Assembly: GCF_014651375.1 (NCBI RefSeq)
Contig: NZ_BMWT01000002.1
Span: 501,477-565,476 of the forward strand
Source: Tateyamaria omphalii
GTDB taxonomy: Bacteria > Pseudomonadota > Alphaproteobacteria > Rhodobacterales > Rhodobacteraceae
Length of the DNA stretch: 64,000 nucleotides
Direction: 5' to 3'
The position numbers were made by a program, and so were the translations under genes. Shown piece by piece: positions 27,543-36,092 of this stretch (within the stretch, counting starts at the first letter, position 1; every line of letters begins with the position of its first letter). The notes beneath the pieces were generated by a model, which was not told the origin of the DNA, made no database searches, and was given only the letters and a program-made list of their open reading frames with translations.

Positions 27543-28148
27543 ATGTTCTACCGCCCCGCCGATGGCCACGGCCTACCCCATAACCCCTTCAACGCCATCG
27601 TCACACCCCGCCCCATCGGCTGGATTTCGACCCGGGGCAGCGATGGATCCGACAACCTGGCCCCCTATTCCTTCTTCAACGGCGTGGCCTATGTCCCGCC
27701 ACAAGTCATGTTCGCCTCGACCAGCACCAAGCCTGACCGCGATGGCACCAAGGACAGCGTCGCCAACATCCGCGACACGGGCGTATTCTGCGTGAACGTG
27801 GTGGAATACACGATGAAGGATGCCATGAACCAGACATCCGGCGAGTGGTCGGCAGAGACGGACGAATTTGCGCTGGCTGAGATCGACAAGGCAGACTGTT
27901 CCGAGATCAATTGCGCCCGTGTCGCGACCTCCCCGGCCTCACTTGAATGCCGCATGACGCAAATCACCAAGATCGAGGGGGAGGCAAACTATGTCGTCTT
28001 CGGCGAAGTCGTGGGCGTGCACCTGCGCGACGATTGCATCGTCGATGGCATCTTTGACGTGCTGCAATACAATCCGCTCACCCGGTTGGGATATCGCGAC
28101 TATTCTGTCGTGCGCGAGAAGTTCAGCCTGAAACGGCCCGGCGAATGA
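27543..28148 (+). CDS. Flavin reductase-like FMN-binding split-barrel protein
   Basis: A 201-residue protein of the flavin reductase/DIM6-NTAB family. Signature segments are ITPRPIGWIST-like (VTPRPIGWISTRG), NLAPYSFFNGVAYVPPQVMF, DTGVFCVNVV and a late VVFGEVVGVHL. It probably binds FMN and may reduce it for a partner oxygenase or act alone. CGGAG precedes the ATG. It is coupled by ATGA to the acetyltransferase gene behind it. Confidence 0.85.
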   Translation: MFYRPADGHGLPHNPFNAIVTPRPIGWISTRGSDGSDNLAPYSFFNGVAYVPPQVMFASTSTKPDRDGTKDSVANIRDTGVFCVNVVEYTMKDAMNQTSGEWSAETDEFALAEIDKADCSEINCARVATSPASLECRMTQITKIEGEANYVVFGEVVGVHLRDDCIVDGIFDVLQYNPLTRLGYRDYSVVREKFSLKRPGE

Positions 28149-28777
28149 CCTTTCCCGACGCGGGGCGCGCCTATCCCATCACACTACCCGACGGGTCCGA
28201 TCATAAGGGCACCGTCTTCTTGAACCGCGTGATCAACCATCCAGGTTGGTCTGTCGGGGATTACTCTTATGCGTCGGATTTTGCGCCTGTTGCTGACTGG
28301 GCTTCGCATCTTGCGCCCTACCTGTTTGGCTATGGCCCTGAAAAGCTGCAGATCGGTCGGTTCTGTCAGATCGCGCATGGTGTGAGATTTATCACCTCGG
28401 GCGCCAATCACGCCTTTGACGGAGTAACCACCTTCCCTTTTCCTGTCTTCGATCCCGCGCAGATTGGTACCTATCAGCCGGACACTCGGGACACGGTGAT
28501 CGGACATGACGTGTGGATCGGGTATGGTGCCATCATTTGTCCCGGTGCGCGCATCGGAAACGGCGTCATCGTGGGCGCAGGTGCCGTGGTGCGGGGCAAT
28601 ATACCCGACTATGCAATTGTCGCAGGCAACCCGGCACAGGTGATCAAGATGCGCTTTTGTGACTCTGATATCGCGATGTTGAACGACCTTGTCTGGTGGC
28701 ACTGGCCCGTAGATCGCATTGCCGCCGCTGTACCGGCCCTCTTGGCCAATGATATTGAGGCACTTAGCAAATGTTAA
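28145..28777 (+). CDS. CatB-related O-acetyltransferase (left-handed beta-helix)
   Basis: A 210-residue hexapeptide-repeat acetyltransferase of the xenobiotic type. It has NHPGWSVGDYSYASDF, IGRFCQIAHGVRFI, the catalytic-His stretch TSGANHAFDGVTTFPF, DVWIGYGAIICPGARIGNGVIVGAGAVV and PDYAIVAGNPAQVIKMRF. It should transfer acetyl from acetyl-CoA to a hydroxyl; the acceptor is unknown. It overlaps both neighbours. Confidence 0.9.
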   Translation: MTFPDAGRAYPITLPDGSDHKGTVFLNRVINHPGWSVGDYSYASDFAPVADWASHLAPYLFGYGPEKLQIGRFCQIAHGVRFITSGANHAFDGVTTFPFPVFDPAQIGTYQPDTRDTVIGHDVWIGYGAIICPGARIGNGVIVGAGAVVRGNIPDYAIVAGNPAQVIKMRFCDSDIAMLNDLVWWHWPVDRIAAAVPALLANDIEALSKC

Positions 28778-29592
28778 CACTCGAAGAAATACAAGACCTT
28801 CACGCGGCACATGTGCAACCTGGATTTGGCACCACTACGCCCGATGAACTTCTGTTTCTTCAATCCACGATCCACCGTTTCAAACCGAAACGTTTCCTTG
28901 AAATCGGAACCGCATCGGGCCTCACCACCGGGTTCATTGCCCGGTTCACGGAGGACGCTGGCGGCAATCACGTCACGACGCTCGATACGGACACCCGGTT
29001 CTTCGGGGATCACAGCAAACCCGTGGGTTATCTTGCCTCGGAGATTTATTCGGGTGACGCCGTTAAAGTCCACATCGAAACTGGCAAATCCTCACTCGAT
29101 CTGAGCACGGTTGATGGACCATGGGACATGGCCTTTGTTGATGCCGATCATGCGCATCCCTGGCCAACGCTTGATACACTGGCAGTGGCCGCGCATCTGA
29201 CGGGACCGCGCATCGTGCTGCACCATGACCTGCAGCTATTTCGCCGACATCTTTGGTTTCGGGGCACAGGCCCGCGGGCCCTGTTTAACGAAACTCCAGA
29301 GAAATTCCGCCACGCCCATCCCGCCAATGGATGGAACATGTTCTACATCGATCTCAACATGCCCGATGAAACATGGTCCGAAGTTGCGGCAAATGCGCTG
29401 TGTATGCCGTGGACAGCGCGTCCGTCGATTTCTCGGCGCACACGCGACCGCTTTCATACCATGATTCAGACCAACAATGGGATTGGTCTGGCAAATCTGT
29501 TTTCCGAAACAGTACGGCTGAACCGCTGGTCGCTGGCACGCCGCGTCATCTTTGCCATACGGTTCCAACTGGCCAAGATGCGAAATCCTTAG
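28771..29592 (+). CDS. Class I SAM-dependent methyltransferase-like protein
   Basis: A 273-residue protein. Residues about 38-55 read RFLEIGTASGLTTGFIAR, a SAM-binding motif I. DMAFVDADHAHPWPTLDTL and a VLHHDL segment follow, as in Methyltransf_24-type enzymes. The C-terminal 70 residues are basic and may be an added domain. Its ATG lies 7 bases inside the acetyltransferase gene. The target is unknown; the neighbours suggest tailoring of a small molecule or surface sugar. Confidence 0.75.
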   Translation: MLTLEEIQDLHAAHVQPGFGTTTPDELLFLQSTIHRFKPKRFLEIGTASGLTTGFIARFTEDAGGNHVTTLDTDTRFFGDHSKPVGYLASEIYSGDAVKVHIETGKSSLDLSTVDGPWDMAFVDADHAHPWPTLDTLAVAAHLTGPRIVLHHDLQLFRRHLWFRGTGPRALFNETPEKFRHAHPANGWNMFYIDLNMPDETWSEVAANALCMPWTARPSISRRTRDRFHTMIQTNNGIGLANLFSETVRLNRWSLARRVIFAIRFQLAKMRNP

Positions 29593-29642
29593 CAGTTCGC
29601 CAACGGACCATGGCCCCTTTGGCAGCTATGGCGCACATTTTT

Positions 29643-29891
29643 TCAATGCGTCGCACCGCCCGCCGTCAATGCGATCAAGATCTCGCTAGGCGGCAACAGG
29701 ATATTGAAATGCCCTACGGGAAAAAACTCGTTGAGCAGGGTAATTGCCAGCATCGTCAGCAGTGCTTTTTCCGGCGGCACGCCCTTTGCCTGATGTTCTG
29801 CCCAGCCTGCGAAAGGCGCATGCAGAGATAGGACATCGTTGAAGGCGAGACCACACACAAAACAGCCATGCATGCCCGCCCCCACCTTCAT
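29643..29891 (-). CDS. Small hypothetical protein
   Basis: An open frame of 82 residues starting MKVGAGMHGCFVCGLAF, with plausible codon usage. It has a hydrophobic stretch (ALLTMLAITLLNEFF) and ends ALTAGGATH. I do not recognise it. Its end is 50 bases from the convergent methyltransferase stop. No obvious ribosome site supports the start; a longer form from 29954 is possible. It may be a real orphan gene or a remnant. Confidence 0.35.
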   Translation of the reverse strand: MKVGAGMHGCFVCGLAFNDVLSLHAPFAGWAEHQAKGVPPEKALLTMLAITLLNEFFPVGHFNILLPPSEILIALTAGGATH

Positions 29892-30172
29892 GCGCCATAC
29901 TCGCTGCCCCCAATCCCTTCGCGTTTCACTGTTCTCACACCTGGGATGTTGCACAGGTCCAACTGCGATTGGCTGAAGTCAAATCATGCACGCATTAGGA
30001 AAGTGATCAGGCCGGCAATCAACGAGAGGTTTTGGTGTCAAAGGCGGCATGACAATACGTTGCCGATAGGCGATTTGGCGCGCAATTGCGTGGCAAAGGC
30101 GTTATCGTTTCGAGCCTCTCAAAACCGCATGCTAGCCTAGCGAAACATAAATTAGGCTCAGGAGTTCAGCCC
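29892..30172. other. Intergenic stretch before the small lipoprotein gene
   Basis: I see no convincing gene, RNA or repeat here. The last 60 bases must hold the promoter of the lipoprotein gene and include its ribosome site AGGAG. Confidence 0.5.
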
Positions 30173-30358
30173 ATGCGTAAATTTTTAGCCCTCGCTGCTG
30201 TGGCAGCCACGACGACGCTTGCAGCCTGCGGCGACAGCACGCTTGAACGCGCGGTCGTTGGCGGCGCAATCGGCTGTGCAGCAGGGGAAGTACTTGCCAA
30301 TGGACGCTGCGTCGAAGGGGCCGTTGTAGGCGCCGGTGTTGGTGTCATCACCGACTAG
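30173..30358 (+). CDS. Small glycine-rich lipoprotein
   Basis: A 61-residue protein. The signal peptide MRKFLALAAVAATTTLAAC ends in a lipobox (LAAC, Cys19). The mature part is short and rich in Gly/Ala/Val (VVGGAIGCAAGEVL, VVGAGVGVITD), a glycine-zipper-like pattern with two further Cys. AGGAG lies 9 bases before the ATG. It is probably an anchored envelope lipoprotein of unknown role. A terminator hairpin follows. Confidence 0.75.
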   Translation: MRKFLALAAVAATTTLAACGDSTLERAVVGGAIGCAAGEVLANGRCVEGAVVGAGVGVITD

Positions 30359-30390
30359 GGAACACTACAGCGTTCCCAACACACGTGGCA

Positions 30391-30412
30391 CGGGCCGGAT
30401 AACACCGGCCCG
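30391..30412. terminator. Bidirectional hairpin between lipoprotein and sulP genes
   Basis: A perfect 8-bp stem CGGGCCGG and CCGGCCCG with a 6-base loop ATAACA lies between two convergent genes, so it can end transcription from either side. The T tract is poor. Confidence 0.6.
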
Positions 30413-30429
30413 ATCCCCAGATACAGACG

Positions 30430-32055
30430 TTAGTGTCCGCCTAGAATACCCGTGCGTACGCCATAATCCGTCGCAATCTCGTAGTCCGGGTCATCATCAC
30501 TGTCGACGATCAGGTGACCGGCCTTGGTCAGCAGCTTGTGACAGTCATGCGTCAGGTGGCGCAACTGGACCCGCTTCCCAGCCTCTTGATACTTGCCGGC
30601 CACCGCCTCAATCGCTTGCAGGGCGGACTGATCGACAACACGGCTGTCGGCAAAATCAATGATGACCTCGCGCGGGTCGCTGTCGACCTTGAACATCTCA
30701 ATGAAGCCGGTTGCCGACCCAAAGAACAGCGGACCCTGCACCTGATACACACGCGCGCCCTCGGGGGTGGCATAAGTCTTGGCGTGAATGCGGCGCGCAT
30801 TGTTCCACGCATAAGCCAGCGCTGACACGATCACACCAACGACGACGGCAACTGCAAGGTCTTCCATGACGGTCACAACGGTCACCAGAACGATGACAAA
30901 GGCATCCGTCAGCGGCACCTTGCGCAGGATCTTGAGGCTGTTCCACGCGAATGTCCCGATCACAACCATGAACATCACACCGACCAGGGCAGCCAGCGGG
31001 ATAAGCTCGATGATGGACGAACCAACAAGGATAAAGGCAAGCAGGAACAACGCGGCTGCAACGCCGGCAATGCGTGTGCGGCCTCCGGATTTCACGTTGA
31101 TCATCGACTGACCGATCATTGCACAGCCACCCATACCGCCGAAGAAACCAGTCGCCGTATTGGCGACACCCTGTGCAATGCATTCTTGGCTCGCACCGCC
31201 CCGCTGGCCGGTTAAATCGCCAACCAGGTTCAGGGTCAGCAAGCTTTCGATCAGGCCAATCGCGGCAAGGATCACAGCGTAGGGCAGAATGATTTCAAGC
31301 GTTTCCCATGTCAGAGGCACCATCGGAATATGGAACGGAGGCAACCCGCCTTCGATCGATGCAAGGTCACCGACACGCGGCACATCCAGACCAAAGGCAA
31401 TCACGATGGCAGCAACAATCCCGATCCCCGCCAGAGGGGCCGGAATGGCGCGGGTCACGCGCGGCGCCAGCCATATGATCGCCATGGTCAGGGCAACAAG
31501 CCCCAGCATCATGTAAAGCGGCATGCCGGACAGCCAGTCGCCGCCAGCCATGCCATGTCCGGACGCCTCGGCACTACCCGGCACCTTGAATTGCGTCAGC
31601 TGGGCAAGGAAAATCACGATGGCGAGGCCATTTACAAACCCCAGCATCACCGGGTGCGGCACAAGGCGGATAAACTTGCCCCACTGCATCACACCCGCAA
31701 AAATCTGCAAAAGCCCCATGAGGATGACCGTCGCAAACAGATACTCAACCCCATGCTGCGCCACCAATGCGACCATGACGACGGCCAACGCGCCGGTCGC
31801 GCCGGAAATCATACCCGGACGCCCGCCGAAGATCGCGGTGATCAAACCAACCATGAACGCCGCATAGAGACCAACAAGTGGGTGCACCCCTGCGACAAAG
31901 GCAAAGGCCACCGCCTCGGGCACCAGCGCCAGCGCTACGGTCAGGCCAGACAGAAGGTCAGTCTTGATCTGTCCCGGGGTCAGTTGCGTGTCACCGGGCG
32001 CGATGGAAAAATCACCAAAGCGGGTCTTGGTGTTGAGGTTGTCAAGAAAGGCCAT
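30430..32055 (-). CDS. SulP-family inorganic anion transporter
   Basis: A 541-residue membrane protein with 10 or more hydrophobic helices. The SulP motif region is DLLSGLTVALALVPEAVAFAFVAGVHPLVGLYAAF. A C-terminal STAS domain (about 440-530, with VIIDFADSRVVDQSALQAIE) follows. Substrates of the family include sulfate, bicarbonate and other anions; which one is not readable. The start MAFLDNLNTK at 32055 is preferred, with 32094 as an alternative. It is divergent from the beta-helix protein gene. Confidence 0.88.
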   Translation of the reverse strand: MAFLDNLNTKTRFGDFSIAPGDTQLTPGQIKTDLLSGLTVALALVPEAVAFAFVAGVHPLVGLYAAFMVGLITAIFGGRPGMISGATGALAVVMVALVAQHGVEYLFATVILMGLLQIFAGVMQWGKFIRLVPHPVMLGFVNGLAIVIFLAQLTQFKVPGSAEASGHGMAGGDWLSGMPLYMMLGLVALTMAIIWLAPRVTRAIPAPLAGIGIVAAIVIAFGLDVPRVGDLASIEGGLPPFHIPMVPLTWETLEIILPYAVILAAIGLIESLLTLNLVGDLTGQRGGASQECIAQGVANTATGFFGGMGGCAMIGQSMINVKSGGRTRIAGVAAALFLLAFILVGSSIIELIPLAALVGVMFMVVIGTFAWNSLKILRKVPLTDAFVIVLVTVVTVMEDLAVAVVVGVIVSALAYAWNNARRIHAKTYATPEGARVYQVQGPLFFGSATGFIEMFKVDSDPREVIIDFADSRVVDQSALQAIEAVAGKYQEAGKRVQLRHLTHDCHKLLTKAGHLIVDSDDDPDYEIATDYGVRTGILGGH

Positions 32056-32108
32056 TTGGAATCCGTCTGCTCGTGGAAACGCGATCGGTGGCATCTAAAC
32101 CATCAGCG

Positions 32109-32162
32109 GGTTAATAACCATTGCACCAAACGCGGGTCTGTTATGTTTGCAGCACATAACAG
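32109..32162. promoter_or_regulatory. Inverted repeats in the sulP divergent promoter
   Basis: GGTTA-A-TAACC (32109-32119) and CTGTTATGT-N7-ACATAACAG (32138-32162) share a GTTAT/ATAAC core. Further GGTTAT and ATAACC copies follow toward 32240. The 9-base arms and repeated core suggest binding sites for one regulator acting on both genes. Confidence 0.5.
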
Positions 32163-32260
32163 GTTATGCCGAGAAGGCACGGTATTTCTGGGTATGCACA
32201 AACTGACTTTATTTGGCGTCAGGTGCTGGGTAAAATAACCTATTATTTGATGAGACACCT

Positions 32261-33820
32261 ATGGCCATTATCCGCACTTATTCGGGCATCAAGTCCCTTG
32301 AACCGACATTTGCCGAAATCGAATTGATCGACGCGTGCAAGAACGGGGAACCTTGCACCTTAGGAAACGGAAAGCGACCGTTCGTCCCAAGCAAGTACCG
32401 GTTGGTTCGCGCCGAGGTGCTGAGATATCTCGTTCTTGGAGGCAGCAAGAATTGCAAAGTGGCGGCCTGGGGCGTCAGATTGCAGGGCGCGTACATCACC
32501 GGTGAACTCAATCTGAGCCACACCGAAGCCAATGGCCTTCTAAAGCTTAAGAATTGCACGTTTGAGCAAACGATCCTTGCCCAGAACTTTACCTGTGATG
32601 CCTTGAACCTCGAAGGGAGCAGCATGGTTGCCCTCAAGGCAAATGGGGCGAACATCGACGGCAACTTGTTTCTGCAGCGTACACAGTTCAATTCCCCCAA
32701 TGAAACGGTCCATGCTGCGCTTGAATTGGAAAACATCAAGGTCACCGGATCATTGGACTGCTCCAACGCCACGATCCACGCAGACTCCCACTGGGCCATC
32801 AACGCGCAAAGCGCCCTAATTCGGGGCGACGTAAACCTTTACACTGCCAATATCCATGGTGGCGTTGCCCTTGCCGGCATTCAGATTGACGGACAATTGC
32901 AATGTACAGATACCCGGTTCGACGCCGGACCATCCTCGACCGCGTTGTTTGGGCATCGCATGGTTGTCCACGGCAGTTTTATTTGGCGACCAACAGACTG
33001 CATCGGTAAGGTGGACCTGATTTCGGCCCGCGTTGGCGACCTGGCCGATGATCTGAGCAAATGGGAGGATCAGGCTGAACTGCATCTCGATGGTTTTGTT
33101 TACCAGCGGTTGGTCGGCACCAAGACAAGCAAGGACGTAAGGCAGCGCCGGGCCTGGCTTGCCAAGGGTGCAAGCTTCGAGACAACGTTCTTTCCGCAGC
33201 CTTACACCCAGCTCGCAAGTGTCCTTGCGTCCACCGGCAACGACTATGAGGCGAGAAACATCCTGGCCACGCGCGAAAGGCTATTGCGCAGAGACTATCG
33301 GAGACGACTTCGTGCACGCATGGAAGGCAAGCCGCTGCGCGAGTTATTCATGTATTTATGGACGCCCGTGCACTTTGTGTTTGCAGATCTGCCGCAGATG
33401 GCAATCGTCGGATACGGGCACCATCCATTCCGCAGCCTCGTCGCGCTCATCACTCTGATCCTTTTGACATGGGTGCCTGCGAGTAAAACATGGTCGGAAG
33501 GAAGCTTTGCACCCAATTCAGCGGTCATCCAGATATCCCCAACCTGGATCAACCTGTTGCACCACGAAAACCCGGCCGAGGTTTGGTCTTCCGACAGCGC
33601 CCCAGGTCAGGATTGGGAGACCTTTGGAGCCTTCGCTTATGCCATCGATGTAGTCATTCCGATCATCGACTTTGGCCAAACAGACGCTTGGGCACCATCC
33701 ACGACCCGGAACGATTGGGGTCGTTTTATGTATTGGTGGCGTTGGGTCATGACCGGCGCGGGCTGGATCGTCACCGCCTTGGGCGCCGCCGCCATCACGG
33801 GAATCATCCGTCGCGAATGA
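32261..33820 (+). CDS. Uncharacterised beta-helix membrane protein
   Basis: A 519-residue protein without an assigned function. Residues about 60-270 repeat short beta-rungs (ITGELNLSHTEANGLLKLKNCTF, ALKANGANIDGNLFLQRTQF), suggesting a right-handed beta-helix related to pentapeptide-repeat folds. A helical PQPYTQLASVLASTGNDYEARNILATRERLLRRDYRRR segment (about 312-350) follows, then three or so membrane segments (near 385-405, 460-475 and 495-515). I recall the same PQPY-QLA plus membrane-tail plan in unstudied proteins of other bacteria. It faces the sulP gene across a shared promoter. Confidence 0.7.
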   Translation: MAIIRTYSGIKSLEPTFAEIELIDACKNGEPCTLGNGKRPFVPSKYRLVRAEVLRYLVLGGSKNCKVAAWGVRLQGAYITGELNLSHTEANGLLKLKNCTFEQTILAQNFTCDALNLEGSSMVALKANGANIDGNLFLQRTQFNSPNETVHAALELENIKVTGSLDCSNATIHADSHWAINAQSALIRGDVNLYTANIHGGVALAGIQIDGQLQCTDTRFDAGPSSTALFGHRMVVHGSFIWRPTDCIGKVDLISARVGDLADDLSKWEDQAELHLDGFVYQRLVGTKTSKDVRQRRAWLAKGASFETTFFPQPYTQLASVLASTGNDYEARNILATRERLLRRDYRRRLRARMEGKPLRELFMYLWTPVHFVFADLPQMAIVGYGHHPFRSLVALITLILLTWVPASKTWSEGSFAPNSAVIQISPTWINLLHHENPAEVWSSDSAPGQDWETFGAFAYAIDVVIPIIDFGQTDAWAPSTTRNDWGRFMYWWRWVMTGAGWIVTALGAAAITGIIRRE

Positions 33821-33872
33821 CAGCACCGGTTGCCCCCTTCGACACCTCTGCGCACGGTGGTGGCGCATGGGG

Positions 33873-33911
33873 GGTGTACGCGTGGTGTACGGCTGGTGTA
33901 CGGGTGGTGAC
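33873..33911. repeat. 11-base tandem repeat upstream of mtnP
   Basis: Three full copies of GGTGTACGNNT (33873-33883, 33884-33894, 33895-33905) and a partial fourth follow each other exactly, ending 50 bases before the mtnP start. The 11-base period is close to one DNA turn, so the copies lie on one face of the helix. Confidence 0.75.
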
Positions 33912-33961
33912 AGCCTGTTTTGGCCCCAAAATTTTCTTCTGTTCCGGCAAGAGAGACCACA

Positions 33962-34834
33962 ATGACCCAGACCAAAATCGCCGTGATCGGCGGCTCCGGC
34001 ATCTACGATATCGACGGGTTGGAGGGGGCCGAATGGGTGCAGGTCGACACGCCGTGGGGCGCGCCCTCGGATCAGATCCTGACAGGCACTTTGGACGGTG
34101 TCAGCATGGCGTTTCTGCCACGACATGGGCGCGGTCATGTGCACTCTCCCACCACCGTCCCATACCGCGCCAATATCGATGCGCTGAAGCGATTGGGGGT
34201 AACGGATGTGATCTCGGTTTCGGCCTGCGGATCGTTTCGCGAAGGAATGGCGCCGGGCGATTTTGTCATTGTAGATCAATTCATTGACCGGACTTTTGCC
34301 CGTGAGAAATCGTTCTTTGGCACAGGCTGTGTTGCCCATGTTTCGGTTGCCCATCCCACCTGTCCGCGCCTGTCCGATGCCTGCGAAACCGCGGCAAAAG
34401 ACGCCGGGATCAATGTGCACCGGGGTGGCACATATCTTGCAATGGAGGGGCCGCAGTTTTCGACCCTCGCCGAGTCGAAAATGTACCGGGAAAGCTGGGG
34501 CGCGGACGTGATCGGCATGACCAACATGCCCGAGGCCAAACTCGCCCGGGAAGCCGAGCTTTGCTACGCCTCTATCGCCATGATCACCGATTACGACAGC
34601 TGGCATCCCGATCACGGAGAGGTCGACGTTACCCAGATTATTCAAACGCTTATGGGAAATGCAGACAAGGGCCGCGCGCTTGTCAAACGCCTCCCCACCC
34701 TGTTGGGTACGGACCGCGCCCCCTGCCCCCATGGCTGCGACCGCGCACTGGAATTTGCAATCCTCACATCGCCCGATGCCCGCGATCCTGATGTGGTGGC
34801 CAAGCTAGACGCTGTTGCGGGCCGGGTGCTTTAA
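33962..34834 (+). CDS. mtnP: S-methyl-5'-thioadenosine phosphorylase
   Basis: A 290-residue purine-nucleoside-phosphorylase-family enzyme. It has IAVIGGSGIYDIDGLE, the phosphate-binding PRHGRGHVHSPTTVPYRANI and the substrate loop YLAMEGPQFSTLAESKMYRE. GMTNMPEAKLAREAELCYA ends the active site. It splits methylthioadenosine to adenine and methylthioribose 1-phosphate. The adenine can be used by apt two genes later. The start MTQTKIAVIGG was chosen over a longer frame because the Rossmann-like strand begins there. Confidence 0.93.
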   Translation: MTQTKIAVIGGSGIYDIDGLEGAEWVQVDTPWGAPSDQILTGTLDGVSMAFLPRHGRGHVHSPTTVPYRANIDALKRLGVTDVISVSACGSFREGMAPGDFVIVDQFIDRTFAREKSFFGTGCVAHVSVAHPTCPRLSDACETAAKDAGINVHRGGTYLAMEGPQFSTLAESKMYRESWGADVIGMTNMPEAKLAREAELCYASIAMITDYDSWHPDHGEVDVTQIIQTLMGNADKGRALVKRLPTLLGTDRAPCPHGCDRALEFAILTSPDARDPDVVAKLDAVAGRVL

Positions 34835-34850
34835 CGCAAAGGAATTCACG

Positions 34851-35483
34851 ATGCCATTTGACCTTTGGCTGACCTTCGTTGTCGCCTCCACCGCCCTGCT
34901 GGTCATCCCCGGTCCAACGCTCATGATGGTGCTGAGCTATGCGATGACCCAAGGGCGTAGGGTTGCCATCGCATCCGCGCTTGGCGTGGCCACCGGCGAC
35001 TTGATCGCCATGACCCTGTCCGTAATCGGTCTGGGCGCCCTGTTCCTGACGTCAGCGCTGGCATTCACCGTGTTGAAATGGGTGGGCGCTGTTTACCTTG
35101 TCTATTTGGGCATTCGCATGTTGCTCAGCGCGCGGACACCCTCCGCGACGTCGCGGATGAGCAAACCCGGTGGCCAGAGCGCCGAGCGCGTCTTTCGCGA
35201 TCTCACAACGGTCACAGCGCTGAACCCGAAATCCAATACTTTCTTCGTGGCTTTTGTCCCACAATTCATTGACCCCACAACATCTTTCGCCCCACAGGCC
35301 GCGATCTTGATCGCCACGTTCGTGGGCATCGCGGGCGTCAACGCCCTGATCTTTGCGCTGGCCGCCAACGCCATGCGCAGCCGCATCACCCGTCCAACTG
35401 TTCAGATGTGGTTGACCCGCGCGGGCGGGACCACCCTTGTGGGCATGGGCCTGCTGACCGCCACCCTTCGGAGAGCCACATGA
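34851..35483 (+). CDS. LysE/RhtB-family exporter
   Basis: A 210-residue inner-membrane protein with about six helices. The family segment [33 protein letters not shown] lies near the N-terminus and [18 protein letters not shown] in the middle. Family members export amino acids or related small solutes. AGGA before the ATG at 34851 sets the start. It sits between mtnP and apt, overlapping the apt start (ATGA), so a role in exporting a nucleobase- or methionine-cycle by-product is possible but speculative. Confidence 0.88.
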   Translation: MPFDLWLTFVVASTALLVIPGPTLMMVLSYAMTQGRRVAIASALGVATGDLIAMTLSVIGLGALFLTSALAFTVLKWVGAVYLVYLGIRMLLSARTPSATSRMSKPGGQSAERVFRDLTTVTALNPKSNTFFVAFVPQFIDPTTSFAPQAAILIATFVGIAGVNALIFALAANAMRSRITRPTVQMWLTRAGGTTLVGMGLLTATLRRAT

Positions 35484-36010
35484 AGACCGTTCAGGATTAC
35501 ATCCGCACCATCGTCGACTTCCCCCATGAAGGGATCATGTTCCGCGATGTGACCACCCTTTTTGCCGACCCACGCGGGTTTCGCATCGCGGTGGACCAGA
35601 TGCTGCATCCTTATGCCGGGCTCGAGATCGACAAGGTGGTGGGCCTTGAAGCGCGTGGCTTCATACTTGGCGGGGCCATTGCGCACCAGCTTTCGATTGG
35701 CTTTGTCCCGATCCGAAAGAAAGGGAAGCTGCCCGGTGCAACGATTTCCGAGGCTTACACCTTAGAATACGGCGAGGCGATTGTCGAAGTGCATGACGAC
35801 GCGATCAAAGCCGGAGAGAAGATCCTGCTGGTTGACGATCTGCTCGCAACAGGAGGTACCGCAGAGGCCGGGATCAAACTTGTAGAGCGTTTGGGAGGCG
35901 AAATCGTGTCCTGCGCGTTTGTGATCGACCTGCCCGATCTGGGTGGACGCGCCCGTCTTGAGGCGATGGGTATGGACGTGCACGCACTTTGCGCTTTTGA
36001 CGGCGAGTAG
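35480..36010 (+). CDS. apt: Adenine phosphoribosyltransferase
   Basis: A 176-residue enzyme of standard length. It has [16 protein letters not shown] near the N-terminus, [16 protein letters not shown], and the PRPP-binding motif [17 protein letters not shown] (about 115-131). It converts adenine plus PRPP to AMP. Its ATG overlaps the exporter stop, tying it to mtnP through one operon: methylthioadenosine to adenine to AMP. Confidence 0.95.
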   Translation: MKTVQDYIRTIVDFPHEGIMFRDVTTLFADPRGFRIAVDQMLHPYAGLEIDKVVGLEARGFILGGAIAHQLSIGFVPIRKKGKLPGATISEAYTLEYGEAIVEVHDDAIKAGEKILLVDDLLATGGTAEAGIKLVERLGGEIVSCAFVIDLPDLGGRARLEAMGMDVHALCAFDGE

Positions 36011-36092
36011 CGAGGGACCTGACTTCCGGAAAGTCCCGGCGCGTTGGCAAGCTTTCCGACACCTCACGGCACGGCCGGGCTGCAGATGACCG

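Noticed and set aside
31330..32238. A 302-codon plus-strand frame opposite the sulP gene
   Set aside because: The translation is low-complexity and His/Arg-rich, as expected for an antisense shadow of a membrane protein.
33873..33911. Possible CRISPR fragment
   Set aside because: The units are 11 bases with no spacers and there are no cas genes; it is a simple tandem repeat.
33518..34732. A 404-codon open frame on the minus strand
   Set aside because: It runs antisense across the end of the beta-helix gene and most of mtnP, both of which are well supported.
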